Of a stretch of DNA of 64,000 nucleotides, positions 18,626 to 28,209 are shown piece by piece. Numbering within the stretch: position 1 is the stretch's first letter; each line of letters starts with the position of its first letter. The position numbers were made by a program, and so were the translations under genes. The notes below the pieces were generated by a model that was given only the letters and a program-made list of their open reading frames with translations, was not told the origin of the DNA and made no database searches. Source of the stretch: Nanobdellota archaeon (GTDB lineage: Archaea; Nanobdellota; Nanobdellia; Pacearchaeales; GW2011-AR1); NCBI GenBank assembly GCA_024654505.1, contig JANLHN010000003.1:231037-295036 (forward strand). The letters are read 5' to 3'.

Positions 18626-18662
18626 GAGCGAGCATCTAAGCGTAAGCAAGATGCGAGCGAAG
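18626..18662. repeat. intergenic stem-loop GCATCT-N-AGATGC with GCGTAAGC apex
   Basis: gagcgagcatctaagcgtaagcaagatgcgagcgaag. Confidence 0.5.
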
Positions 18663-18687
18663 AGGGTGATATGGGCTGTGGTAGATA

Positions 18688-19164
18688 TCACCACAACACA
18701 CCAATAGTAACATACTTTATATCATCAAATCTTATTTTGCCATCGCTGAATGTTGCATTATCTCCTTGAGTTACAAAATATGTTCCGTCATCATCTTCTC
18801 CTCTTGCAACTATTCTATGGACTACCATTTTTTTGTCTAATTCAAAACTAACAATGTCTCCAACATTAATATCTTCTACTTTTTCAGGTATTATCCTAAT
18901 CCCATTTGCTCCTTCGTCAATTGTGGGCCTCATGCTCCCTGTCGATGCATAATTAGATATCGTTGCCCCCTTTACTCTTAGTATAATCATCTCATCAAAT
19001 AAAGTGATATCATCTTCTTTTATCCAATCTGATGGCGAGGCTGTTTCAAGACTTGCCATTCCAGTCCCCAAGGCAATTTCTGTCCCTGCATAAAAGATTA
19101 TATAGAGGAGAATTGCACAGCTAACAAAACCCATTAAAAAGAGCAGTACTTCTTTTTTTGTCAT
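18688..19164 (-). CDS. signal peptidase I (archaeal/ER Sec11-type)
   Basis: TGSMRPTIDEG, GDIVSFE, MVVHRIVA, YFVTQGDNATFSDG. Confidence 0.9.
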   Translation of the reverse strand: MTKKEVLLFLMGFVSCAILLYIIFYAGTEIALGTGMASLETASPSDWIKEDDITLFDEMIILRVKGATISNYASTGSMRPTIDEGANGIRIIPEKVEDINVGDIVSFELDKKMVVHRIVARGEDDDGTYFVTQGDNATFSDGKIRFDDIKYVTIGVLW

Positions 19165-19271
19165 AAATTTTGTTGTCTTGGAGCATATTTAAACTTAACC
19201 AATATGTAACTCCTATTAAAAGACAACAATGGAAAGGTTTATAAAAGGTTTGTATTTGATAGTAGTAAAAA

Positions 19272-19379
19272 ATGGCCGAGCCAAATTTAACTAGGGAGCT
19301 AATGGAAGCTTTTGACCATATATACAATCAAAATGATAGTAAAACAGGAACTTGTGAAGAAACTGAAAGGATACTTTGA
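19272..19379 (+). CDS. possible upstream ORF MAEPNLTRELMEAFDHIYNQNDSKTGTCEETERIL
   Basis: 35 codons, starts about 26 nt downstream of TTTATAAAAGG; overlaps the TrmB start in another frame. Confidence 0.35.
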   Translation: MAEPNLTRELMEAFDHIYNQNDSKTGTCEETERIL

Positions 19380-20115
19380 TCTTAATATCTATGAGACTAA
19401 AGTTTGGTTAGCCTTACTTTCTAAAGGTGTTTCTTCAGCAGGGGAAATCGCAGAGATCTCTGGAGTTCCTCGTTCAAGGACCTATGATGTTTTAGAATCT
19501 TTGGAAAAAAGAGGATTTGTTATTCAGAAACTCGGTAAGCCAGTTAAATATATTGCGGTTAAGCCAGAGATTGTTATTGAGAAACTTAAAAATAATACAA
19601 CTAAATATGCTGAGGAGAAGATTAAAACTCTTTCACAACTGAAAGATACTGTAGAATACAAAGAACTTAAGGAACTCCATAATACTGGAGTTGAGCCTTT
19701 AAAAAATCATGAACTTTCAACATCGATTAAGGGAAGAAGTAATCTCTATCTTCAGATGAAGGGGATTATGGAAGGTGCTGAAAAAACGGTTCATATGACT
19801 TCTTCTGTTTTTGAGTTGCTTTCAAAGCAAAAGATGTTTAGGGATGTTTTCACAAAATTGAATAAAAGAAATGTCGATATTAAAGTAATGGTTTCAGATG
19901 ATGAGGTAGATGCAAAGAAAGTATCTAAAAAGTTAGGTGTTGATGTTAAATCTAGACCAATTAATGCTCGATTTGTTATTGTTGATAAAACAGAACTTAT
20001 CTTCACAATTAAACCAACAAATGTCCATGAAGACTTTGACTATGGTGTTTGGATTAATTCGCCATTCTTCACAAATAGCTTAGTCTATATGTTCGAATTG
20101 GCTTGGAAGGGATAA
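19333..20115 (+). CDS. TrmB-family transcriptional regulator
   Basis: N-terminal wHTH AEISGVPRSRTYDVLESLEKRGFV; start set by alignment to the paralog at 56552. Confidence 0.88.
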   Translation: MIVKQELVKKLKGYFDLNIYETKVWLALLSKGVSSAGEIAEISGVPRSRTYDVLESLEKRGFVIQKLGKPVKYIAVKPEIVIEKLKNNTTKYAEEKIKTLSQLKDTVEYKELKELHNTGVEPLKNHELSTSIKGRSNLYLQMKGIMEGAEKTVHMTSSVFELLSKQKMFRDVFTKLNKRNVDIKVMVSDDEVDAKKVSKKLGVDVKSRPINARFVIVDKTELIFTIKPTNVHEDFDYGVWINSPFFTNSLVYMFELAWKG

Positions 20116-20119
20116 GAAG

Positions 20120-20422
20120 ATGGCGAGAAATAGAACAATACAAGGGTATGATCCTTCAGTAGGAAGGGTTGTTGATGCATCTCTAGGAGATTTGGGTTTT
20201 TTAGGGGTTAACTTAGGGGGAGAACATTATATTGTTGAAAGGATAGATTATGCTAATGGCTCAACAGATGAAAGAGGCCTTGTTACTCCACAAAGGGCTT
20301 TTAGAGTGGACCGGTTTAATCCAAGAACAATTACTACAACTGCCAGCGAAGTTAGGAATAAGGAATTACTAGGAAAAATAGCTATGGGAATAGCTTGGAT
20401 ATCAGAGAAGTCTGTTGAATAA
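20120..20422 (+). CDS. hypothetical protein
   Basis: 100 aa immediately after the TrmB gene, same strand. Confidence 0.5.
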   Translation: MARNRTIQGYDPSVGRVVDASLGDLGFLGVNLGGEHYIVERIDYANGSTDERGLVTPQRAFRVDRFNPRTITTTASEVRNKELLGKIAMGIAWISEKSVE

Positions 20423-20430
20423 AACTTAAT

Positions 20431-21672
20431 CTAGAGAGATTTGTAATTGGCCACAACATTCATTTCTTTGGCAATACTCTTTGATTTATCAAAGATACTT
20501 TTTATTGAAACATTTTCTTTGAACCAATAATACTTCCCTTTCTTGAATGCTGTTTTTCCTCTTGCTTTTTTGAATTTCTCTACGGCGTCTTGGAGTCCTG
20601 TGCTTGGTCCCTTAACTTCAATTGTTTTGTTTTCTTGAATAAGGAGGTATCCTTTGGCGGTTTTGCCTTTCCCATTATAATCAAATTCTTTGGTTATGAC
20701 TTTTTGTTGCTTTCTCATTAACTCTTTGTGAAAGAAATCGAGGAACTTCTTCATTTTTGTTCCGGCGATATCGCCTTCTTGTTTATTTGTTGTTAGGGTA
20801 AGTTCTACTAGCTTTGCTTTCTTTTTCTTGGCTAATGATTCCAGTGATTGGACATCTAGCTCTTGTCTTTCAAAATATTTTGTCGAGGGAGATTTAAGGA
20901 ATTGGTTTGCCGACATCACAAACTTCCCAAATGTTTCAAATCCAAGTCCTGCGCTCACATTCCTAAATTTGTGTGTCGGGTCGATGAGGATTAATGGTCC
21001 TTGAAGTTTTGAAGCATTCAATTCCCTCATAATTTCATTATGATTTTTGAACTGTTTAGTTGGGTCGATGATTTTCCCTTTTTGAATTCCTTTTAAAAAT
21101 TTGATGAAGCTCCCAAAATGATTGACTAGTATTTCTAAAGAATATCCACTAAATCCTTGGATATATGACTCTGCCCCATAAACTCTTTGGGCTCTGCAAA
21201 ATGCTTTGGCCAGACGGATTTCGTCGAGGATTTTTGGGTTCGTTTTAGTTGCTTTTTTGAGATATTTTACATGACTTAGAGAAATGTCTGTTACATTTTC
21301 TGCGAGGTTGGGGTCTTTGTTTTCTATAACTGGAACAATTTCTAAGACAGCATTCTCCCAATCTATTCTGAAATAATCTCTGGAACCATGAACGAGGTTT
21401 AATTTTCCCGGGAGTTTTATTTTTTTAATTTTGTTTTCAAACTTTTTTATTTCCTCTGTAGAACTAAAGACTACAAAGATGTCAATATCTTGTTTTCTTT
21501 TAGACTTTGTAATTGTGCCTTTTGCTAAAGAACCTCCAATGTAGGCCGTGATATTATTTTTCTTTAATTCTGAAATAAATTCGTTTGCTGTTTTTTCTAG
21601 GTTTGTGAGTTCTTCTTTTGAAGGTTTTATTTCTTTTAGGACTTGTGATAAAACTTCGTTCATTGACGCCAT
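20431..21672 (-). CDS. cca: archaeal (class I) CCA-adding tRNA nucleotidyltransferase
   Basis: AYIGGSLAKGTITKSKRKQDIDIFVVF nucleotidyltransferase motif; archaeal CCA architecture. Confidence 0.92.
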   Translation of the reverse strand: MASMNEVLSQVLKEIKPSKEELTNLEKTANEFISELKKNNITAYIGGSLAKGTITKSKRKQDIDIFVVFSSTEEIKKFENKIKKIKLPGKLNLVHGSRDYFRIDWENAVLEIVPVIENKDPNLAENVTDISLSHVKYLKKATKTNPKILDEIRLAKAFCRAQRVYGAESYIQGFSGYSLEILVNHFGSFIKFLKGIQKGKIIDPTKQFKNHNEIMRELNASKLQGPLILIDPTHKFRNVSAGLGFETFGKFVMSANQFLKSPSTKYFERQELDVQSLESLAKKKKAKLVELTLTTNKQEGDIAGTKMKKFLDFFHKELMRKQQKVITKEFDYNGKGKTAKGYLLIQENKTIEVKGPSTGLQDAVEKFKKARGKTAFKKGKYYWFKENVSIKSIFDKSKSIAKEMNVVANYKSL

Positions 21673-21709
21673 AATAGAGTTAGGGGTGGAGAGTTTATTA
21701 AGGTTAGGA

Positions 21710-22078
21710 TTAAATCCCTTCTAAATCAATCAGATATTTTCCTTCTTCAAGTTTGAAAACGATTGGTCTTCGGTTCATCAGAGAGACTATATCTATCTCA
21801 AATTTACCTGGTTGTAAAACTCTAATGCTTTCTAAATCTAAGATTACTGGTTTAGAATCATCCTCAATTTTTAGAATACTTCTAACATCAGATTCTACCT
21901 GTTTTTTGTCCATGGTACTAAACTCTGGTAAAGGAACCTCTCTTGACTCTTCTATTTCAGGTAATTGATCGTCCCTGATATAAAAGAAAAACTTTCCTTT
22001 GCAATTTTTGCAACCTTTGAGGATTTCTTCACTACCTACAGCGATTATTTTTGAGCAATGTACACATTGGTGTGGCAT
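21710..22078 (-). CDS. Zn-ribbon containing conserved archaeal protein
   Basis: CVHCSKIIAVGSEEILKGCKNCKGKFFFYI; adjacent to DUF2073 and GTPase genes. Confidence 0.8.
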   Translation of the reverse strand: MPHQCVHCSKIIAVGSEEILKGCKNCKGKFFFYIRDDQLPEIEESREVPLPEFSTMDKKQVESDVRSILKIEDDSKPVILDLESIRVLQPGKFEIDIVSLMNRRPIVFKLEEGKYLIDLEGI

Positions 22079-22108
22079 GATTTGTTAAGGGGGGGCTAGT
22101 TAATAAAA

Positions 22109-22540
22109 TTATCTCCTAGAAAGCATAAGCTCTAGTTTCTTTGGGTCTCGTTTAATGTCTTTAACAACTGTTGCGGGACCAATAATAGTTATAGAATCTC
22201 TTTCTCCGACTAAAATTCTTGCAAGATTTTTCCGAACCCTATTAAAGATTCCTATATCTTTCTCTCCAGAGATTGCTGCTGTTTCAATTCCTTGGAAGCC
22301 TTTTATATTCCCTATAAGAGTCATGGAAGTCTCTATTAGCCTTGTTTCTTCCTCAGGGCTAAGTTTCCCTTGAAGAATAATAATTTTGTTATCTAAAATA
22401 AGACCTATGATCTTTTTGATTTTACCAATAGAATCCTCTTTAGAAATTTCTGAATAAGGCATAAAATGGATAGTTAATCCCTCTTTTAACCTCTTAACGC
22501 TTTTTCTATCCAGTGCATTTATGTTCCTTTTTTTCACCAT
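22109..22540 (-). CDS. DUF2073-family protein
   Basis: GLTIHFMPYSEISKEDSIGKIKKIIG and conserved neighbourhood. Confidence 0.78.
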   Translation of the reverse strand: MVKKRNINALDRKSVKRLKEGLTIHFMPYSEISKEDSIGKIKKIIGLILDNKIIILQGKLSPEEETRLIETSMTLIGNIKGFQGIETAAISGEKDIGIFNRVRKNLARILVGERDSITIIGPATVVKDIKRDPKKLELMLSRR

Positions 22541-22544
22541 CTTT

Positions 22545-23186
22545 TTATCTTGTCTTTTTGACTAATTTAAAGAGTTCCTCATAGAACTCCTCCATATTCT
22601 CCCCTGTTTTTGCAGAGATTCCAACAACCTCATATTCTGGGAACGCCCCACGTACCTTCTTAAGATTTGATTTTTTTAAATCTATCTTATTTGCTACAAT
22701 TAGGACAGGTATGTTTCTTGCAACTAAGTTTCCTATAATTGTGATGTTTACTTGAGAGTAGGGGTTCATGGTTGCATCAATTAAGACAATTACTGCATCC
22801 ACATCGTCGAGCCATTTGATAGACTCTATAATCCCTTGTGTTGCTTCCTTGGCTCTTTTTTGGGCTTCTTTCTTTTTTAACCCGAATTTTAAAAAATCTT
22901 CAAAGTCTATCTTTGTTGCAATTCCAGGAGTATCAATTAGTTTAAACTCCACCTTCTTTCCTTTTCTTTCCAAAACTACTTTCTCTTTAATTTGTATCTC
23001 TCTTGTTTCGTGAGGTACTCTACTTACACTTCCTAAGTCCTCTCCAAGCCAGTCTTGGCAAATTTTATTCGCTAAACTTGTTTTTCCTGCATTTGGCGAA
23101 CCATAAAATCCTAATCTTACCTCTCCTTTGTTGCTAAAAATCCCTGAGAATATTCTTCTTGCGAAATTTCTAATTATTTTTATCAT
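22545..23186 (-). CDS. Era-like small GTPase
   Basis: GSPNAGKTSLANKI (P-loop), DTPG (G3), NKID (G4). Confidence 0.9.
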   Translation of the reverse strand: MIKIIRNFARRIFSGIFSNKGEVRLGFYGSPNAGKTSLANKICQDWLGEDLGSVSRVPHETREIQIKEKVVLERKGKKVEFKLIDTPGIATKIDFEDFLKFGLKKKEAQKRAKEATQGIIESIKWLDDVDAVIVLIDATMNPYSQVNITIIGNLVARNIPVLIVANKIDLKKSNLKKVRGAFPEYEVVGISAKTGENMEEFYEELFKLVKKTR

Positions 23187-23187
23187 C

Positions 23188-25872
23188 TTACCTTCTTATC
23201 GGTTGTTGAAAGCGTGATTTATTAATGTTTCTCTCTATTTGTTGTTGAGAATCAGTAGCAATAATATTTTTTTGAGACTTTCTATCTCTAAAATATGCAG
23301 AAATTTTAGTCAGAGGGAGGATTTCTGGTAGTCCCGTTCTCTTCCCGAGAGATTTGCGCATTGCATAATCTACTTTCTCCCCAGACCATCCTTGTTGTTT
23401 TAATAATCTTGAGATTCTTGAGTTTGTTGTTCCCCTTACTCTTTCATTAGAAATGTACATCAGTAAGTTGTATAGTTGCCTTCTATCTTGGAATAGGTGA
23501 TTTTCGTAATTTCTCCTATACCAAAGATGTACAAGCGTGTAAAGGATTATAAAAAACACAAAGAGAAGTATTGAATAAACAATTACTTCTTTTACGGGCT
23601 TGCAATCGTTACGACAATTATCTGAATTTTCTCCCAAATCTTCTTCACAAAATTGGTTATAATTACAGCTTGTGTCTATTGTTTCTTGAATTACTAAAGA
23701 ACTTAGTTTTGGTGAGATAAAGAAGCTTGTTGGCTCGGAGTCTTTATAATAAAACTTGAAGGATTTTGTTTCATTTGGATTGAATATTATTAGTGTGGAG
23801 TTTTCTACTTTCCTAGAACTAACGTCTCCTTCAAAATAGAGCTCGTCTGTTGGACGATTGATTACTAGATAACTTTCATAATAGTCGTCCTTTGAACTTA
23901 CTTCTACATCGTATACTCTGAGTACTACTTCTGCCACTCCACTAGATTTTGTTAATGAAAAGGTATCACTTGAAATTCTTGAGTCCGTGTTTAAAGCCTG
24001 CCAATTTATGATTGCTTGCTTATATTCGTCAACATATTCTTGGTTAACTCCTCCAGCGAAGGAGGCTATGGCGGACGGATTAATTTCTTCAGGAGAATCA
24101 ATTAACTTTATAGCTATTTCTTTTTTTGAAAAGATTTCTGTGGGAATATCTAATTGATAAAGATCTTTAGCAATTTTAAGATAATCTTCATCTGTATAGG
24201 CATTTCCCCTTGCCCTTATTAGCCTATCTAATTCTCCTGAGAGGGCGTCTACTTCTGCAATTTTTTTTAGTTCTTTTCCATACCACTCAGGAAGAAGATC
24301 AATATCACTCATAACCCTGTTTAAAATTTCTTTTTTGGAATTAAGTGTCTTATTTATTGCATCTTTTGGACTTATAGTATTTATCAAAAATTTCTTTTCA
24401 GAAGTTAAGTTCCCGGCTCTAACTTGAATTTCTAGGGAGTAATTAGATATTTGAGCATAGGTATGGACCATAGTATTATTTTTTGTCTCTGCCTTTGTTC
24501 CATCTCCGAAATCCCAACTATAAGTTAATGAATCTTTATCCCCTCCAAAACTCACTCCTGCAAAGAATTTTACTGGAACACCTGCGGGAGGGTCTTGGGG
24601 ATTTAAAGTTGTTACGATGGGGCTTGGGAGTAGGATTATATTCTGCTCTGAAAGTATTTTGTCTCCTAAAGTAATTTTGTAGTTTCCTGAATTTAATGCT
24701 TTGAAACCCGTAAGTTCTAAATCTAGAATCCCTAAAAAAGTTACTTTTGAAGGAATAACTTTTAATTGATGGATTTTTCTATTGACTTGGTCTTCTCCAG
24801 AAATTGTTGTCTCTACTATAACATTAGAGATTGTAATATTTTGAGGAACACCTGAAATTTTTATAGGTAAAAAACATTTGTTTGAACAGTCTCTTGAATA
24901 TTTAGTTTCAAGTAAATCGTCGGCTTCAGAAGCTAATTTTTTTAGGTTGAATAGGGATGAATCTAGGAGGCTTGCATCCTCGTATTGGGCCACACTTGCA
25001 AAGATTGCATAATCTTTTGTGCTATTTGAAGGGCTGTTACCATCATAAACGAAACCACAATTATTCCCATTTGTTTCTGAGTAGAGGGTATAATTTGTAG
25101 GTTCGTCAGAACTAACACAGACCTGATACTCTCCTTCTGAAAAGGTAGTCCCATACTCAGCATCAATTACAACGCCGTCTTTATTCAACGGATTAAAAAG
25201 ATTAGATCCTAATAAAGACCCTCCTTCCCTAGGATAAATAGACATTCTTAAATTTTTACTGTCAGACATATTGACTACCACCCCTATTTTAACTGCCCCT
25301 GTTTCTTTTAAAGAAATTAACTCACAATATTTTGATGTTCTGATTAGTGGTCCTGGAGCGGCGCTGGAAGGACTATAACAACCCCAATTCTTGGAAGAAA
25401 ATGTTTCTGAATAATTTGAAAATTTCCAAGGAGTTCCCTCAAAAAAGTTTATAGCAAGGGGTCTTTCTTCCCCCCCATTAAAGTCGCTTTCTATATCAAA
25501 ACTTAAATCTTTTAAAAATACATTATTTCCCTCTAAAACTATCCCAAAATAAGAATCTTCACCAGAAGGGAGATTTATTGTTTTACTTGCCTCCTCAGAT
25601 AAAGACTCGTATCCGCTTGAACAATCTAGAGGACTACAAGTATAATCTGCACCATTCCATTCAAAGAAATTTTCTAATGATATTTCATCTCCCCTGCTTG
25701 ATTTTATTTTCTGGTCCAAATTCTCTCCAGAGATAGTTAAGTTTACTTTTCCAGAAATTGGTTCCATATAAAAATATGATTTTTGAAGTGTTGAGCTATA
25801 GACAACAATTGCTGCTGAAGAAATGCCAATTAATAGACAAAACAATAGTAGAATTGACGTTACCACCTTCAT
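23188..25872 (-). CDS. large surface protein with PKD domain, one TM near the C-terminus and a cytosolic tail
   Basis: N-terminal signal; PKD motif YSWDFGDGTKAETKNNTMVHTYAQISNYSLEIQV; TM VIVYSILLFVFFIILYTLVHLW. Confidence 0.75.
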   Translation of the reverse strand: MKVVTSILLLFCLLIGISSAAIVVYSSTLQKSYFYMEPISGKVNLTISGENLDQKIKSSRGDEISLENFFEWNGADYTCSPLDCSSGYESLSEEASKTINLPSGEDSYFGIVLEGNNVFLKDLSFDIESDFNGGEERPLAINFFEGTPWKFSNYSETFSSKNWGCYSPSSAAPGPLIRTSKYCELISLKETGAVKIGVVVNMSDSKNLRMSIYPREGGSLLGSNLFNPLNKDGVVIDAEYGTTFSEGEYQVCVSSDEPTNYTLYSETNGNNCGFVYDGNSPSNSTKDYAIFASVAQYEDASLLDSSLFNLKKLASEADDLLETKYSRDCSNKCFLPIKISGVPQNITISNVIVETTISGEDQVNRKIHQLKVIPSKVTFLGILDLELTGFKALNSGNYKITLGDKILSEQNIILLPSPIVTTLNPQDPPAGVPVKFFAGVSFGGDKDSLTYSWDFGDGTKAETKNNTMVHTYAQISNYSLEIQVRAGNLTSEKKFLINTISPKDAINKTLNSKKEILNRVMSDIDLLPEWYGKELKKIAEVDALSGELDRLIRARGNAYTDEDYLKIAKDLYQLDIPTEIFSKKEIAIKLIDSPEEINPSAIASFAGGVNQEYVDEYKQAIINWQALNTDSRISSDTFSLTKSSGVAEVVLRVYDVEVSSKDDYYESYLVINRPTDELYFEGDVSSRKVENSTLIIFNPNETKSFKFYYKDSEPTSFFISPKLSSLVIQETIDTSCNYNQFCEEDLGENSDNCRNDCKPVKEVIVYSILLFVFFIILYTLVHLWYRRNYENHLFQDRRQLYNLLMYISNERVRGTTNSRISRLLKQQGWSGEKVDYAMRKSLGKRTGLPEILPLTKISAYFRDRKSQKNIIATDSQQQIERNINKSRFQQPIRR

Positions 25873-25912
25873 AAATTAGACTAGTATTAATACTTTATAA
25901 ATTGTTTTGTAA

Positions 25913-27451
25913 CTAATCTTTTCTGAATAAATAAAACAGCCCTAAAACCCCAAGAATTGTAATTAAAGATATCAAACTAAAGCCAGGCATTTTGATTATT
26001 GGTTGCCCGCAGCTTCTTTCAGTTTCTCCATCAGTGCACCCCGGTTTGCTTAAGGCATCTAGGGGGATTCCTAAAGTTAAAAAACTTCCAGTTTTATTGG
26101 TTTGTGAGGCAGTCCAATTAAGTTCTTGATTTCCGGCTATACAGGCTCCTATTTCAAAAGACTTTTGACATGAATATGAATTAGGGGTGCCACTATAAAG
26201 GGCTTCTGTAAATTTCCATTCTAATTTACACTCGTTGGCAGACCAAGTACATTTACATGATGATTTTGGAACAATGTATTCTCCTCCCGATGTAAGAGTT
26301 ATATACCCTGTCCCCTGTAGACAAACCTCTGTTCCAACTCCTTGTGAACCCACATTATAGGTATCTTGTCTACAAGAATTGGAGGAATCGTAAATGCTAC
26401 AACTATACTCTGTAGGGCTTGCCACACAGGACTGATCCTGGAGGATATAATAACATCCAGCATTTCCACAATTTGTTTGGTCCTGATAAGTTCCACATTC
26501 AACTCCTCCCAAATCACATTTTAAAGTTCCTGCATCACAAATATATCCTGTAGGACAACACCTCTCACTTCCAGGAACATACGTGCTTTGTCCCAAAGAG
26601 CACCCTTTTTCATCGAGCAAGGTGTTTAAAGGAATATCTCCTTGATCACAATAATAATGTCCATCTCTTGAGCATTTTCCTGAAGGAATATCTAATTCTG
26701 CCCCATTTATATCAGTCACCTTACACCCTGCTATGGTAAAATCAGATTGTATTGAGGAGGAACCTCCACCAGAGGATGAACAATAATTATTTCCTACCTT
26801 AGATAAATCATAATGTTTTTTTATTGTTGTTGGGCTAAGTGCTTTATTATAAAATGCTAACTCATCAATAGTACTATTAAATGCTCCCCCTCCTATCTTA
26901 GTTATGGGCCCAACATTATTAATCTGTCCAGGGGTAACTGTTTTTGTGGCTACTTGAACACCATCAAAAGAGAGATTTAAGGTAGACCCATTCCAAGTCA
27001 TACTCACAAAGGTGGGCGTGTTAACGGAAAGAGCCTTGTTTACATTTACTATTCCTGAAGATCTTTTTAAATTAACGGATAGATAACCTCCAGACATAGA
27101 GATATTGTAGCTTGGTTCGTTAGTAATAATTGGGCCACTAACTCCACTTTCATCCACTTGTAACCAAAATTCTATGGTGAATCCTGTTGTCTGTGAAAAG
27201 TCTAAATATAATTGAGGGTCATTAAGGAGAATAGCTTCTGGAACTGAGAAATTTAGAGCTTTCCCAACCTTAAAGTCGTTTGTTGTATAGGATATAATAC
27301 CATCTACAGTAAGACTCCCATAACTATCTAGCCGGGTCCCATCAAATTTGAAATAAGAAACTGTAGAGGATTCACAATCGTTGGGGATTGTTGCCGAAGC
27401 CAGACTTGTGAAAATTAGGACTGCTAATAATGTAAAAAATATCGACCTCAT
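25913..27451 (-). CDS. secreted LamG/concanavalin A-like, Cys-rich protein with PGF-CTERM-like C-terminus
   Basis: Signal peptide; GFTIEFWLQVDESG...LAFYNKALSPTTIKKHYD LamG pattern; C-term MPGFSLISLITILGVLGLFYLFRKD. Confidence 0.75.
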   Translation of the reverse strand: MRSIFFTLLAVLIFTSLASATIPNDCESSTVSYFKFDGTRLDSYGSLTVDGIISYTTNDFKVGKALNFSVPEAILLNDPQLYLDFSQTTGFTIEFWLQVDESGVSGPIITNEPSYNISMSGGYLSVNLKRSSGIVNVNKALSVNTPTFVSMTWNGSTLNLSFDGVQVATKTVTPGQINNVGPITKIGGGAFNSTIDELAFYNKALSPTTIKKHYDLSKVGNNYCSSSGGGSSSIQSDFTIAGCKVTDINGAELDIPSGKCSRDGHYYCDQGDIPLNTLLDEKGCSLGQSTYVPGSERCCPTGYICDAGTLKCDLGGVECGTYQDQTNCGNAGCYYILQDQSCVASPTEYSCSIYDSSNSCRQDTYNVGSQGVGTEVCLQGTGYITLTSGGEYIVPKSSCKCTWSANECKLEWKFTEALYSGTPNSYSCQKSFEIGACIAGNQELNWTASQTNKTGSFLTLGIPLDALSKPGCTDGETERSCGQPIIKMPGFSLISLITILGVLGLFYLFRKD

Positions 27452-27556
27452 CTTGTTTGTTGGAGGTTTAAGAAGTTTATAAAGATTTTGAGACTAACGA
27501 GTCGAGGATACTCTTCCTGCCAAAAAATTTTTATAGTGTTTTCACCTCTGAAGATT

Positions 27557-28189
27557 GTGGTAAATGAAAGCTTAGAGAATAGAGCTCTTTCAAGAAGGGG
27601 CTTCCTCGGTCTTGTGGGAGCACTTGCTGTCACGTCGGTTCTCCCTCTTGGAGGATGTGGGGGCCAAAGACCAGAAGATTTTTATGGAGTCTATAGAGTA
27701 GAAAAAATTAGGAGGATAGTTTCTCATAATGAAGAGGGAGAGTATGTCTATAAAACATATGAGGGAGATGATGTAAAAAAAGATCTTGTAGCTATAGCTC
27801 CGGAATTTATAGAGATTCTTCATGAAGGAAGGATAATCTTTAGGGAAGATGGATCAAAAGTATTTATGAGAGAAGGAGAGGGGTGGAAGTACCTTACTAA
27901 AGACAGCCGGACAAAGGGGGAATTTTTAGAAAGACCAATAACATGGGGTTTTAATGAATTTAGGGGAAGGAATGTATTTGAGGGGTGGAAAAAAGGTAGA
28001 CCGAAATATGAAATGAAAAGAAAATTATTTAGGATGAGACACATGGGTGGGGGAGTAGAGATGTATGAAGTTACAATAGGGGATAGAGAGGGGGTGGAAG
28101 ATATTATTGTGCAAACACTTCACTTAAAAATTATTGATAAAGATTATCCAGAATTATCCCCAGACTATTGGGAATTTAAAGATAAATAA
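27557..28189 (+). CDS. putative Tat-type lipoprotein, unknown function
   Basis: SRRGFLGLVGALAVTSVLPLGGCGG twin-Arg plus lipobox; GTG start about 26 nt after TTTTTATAG; ORF track start is 27488. Confidence 0.55.
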   Translation: MVNESLENRALSRRGFLGLVGALAVTSVLPLGGCGGQRPEDFYGVYRVEKIRRIVSHNEEGEYVYKTYEGDDVKKDLVAIAPEFIEILHEGRIIFREDGSKVFMREGEGWKYLTKDSRTKGEFLERPITWGFNEFRGRNVFEGWKKGRPKYEMKRKLFRMRHMGGGVEMYEVTIGDREGVEDIIVQTLHLKIIDKDYPELSPDYWEFKDK

Positions 28190-28209
28190 CCAAATCTCAA
28201 ACCCCAATA

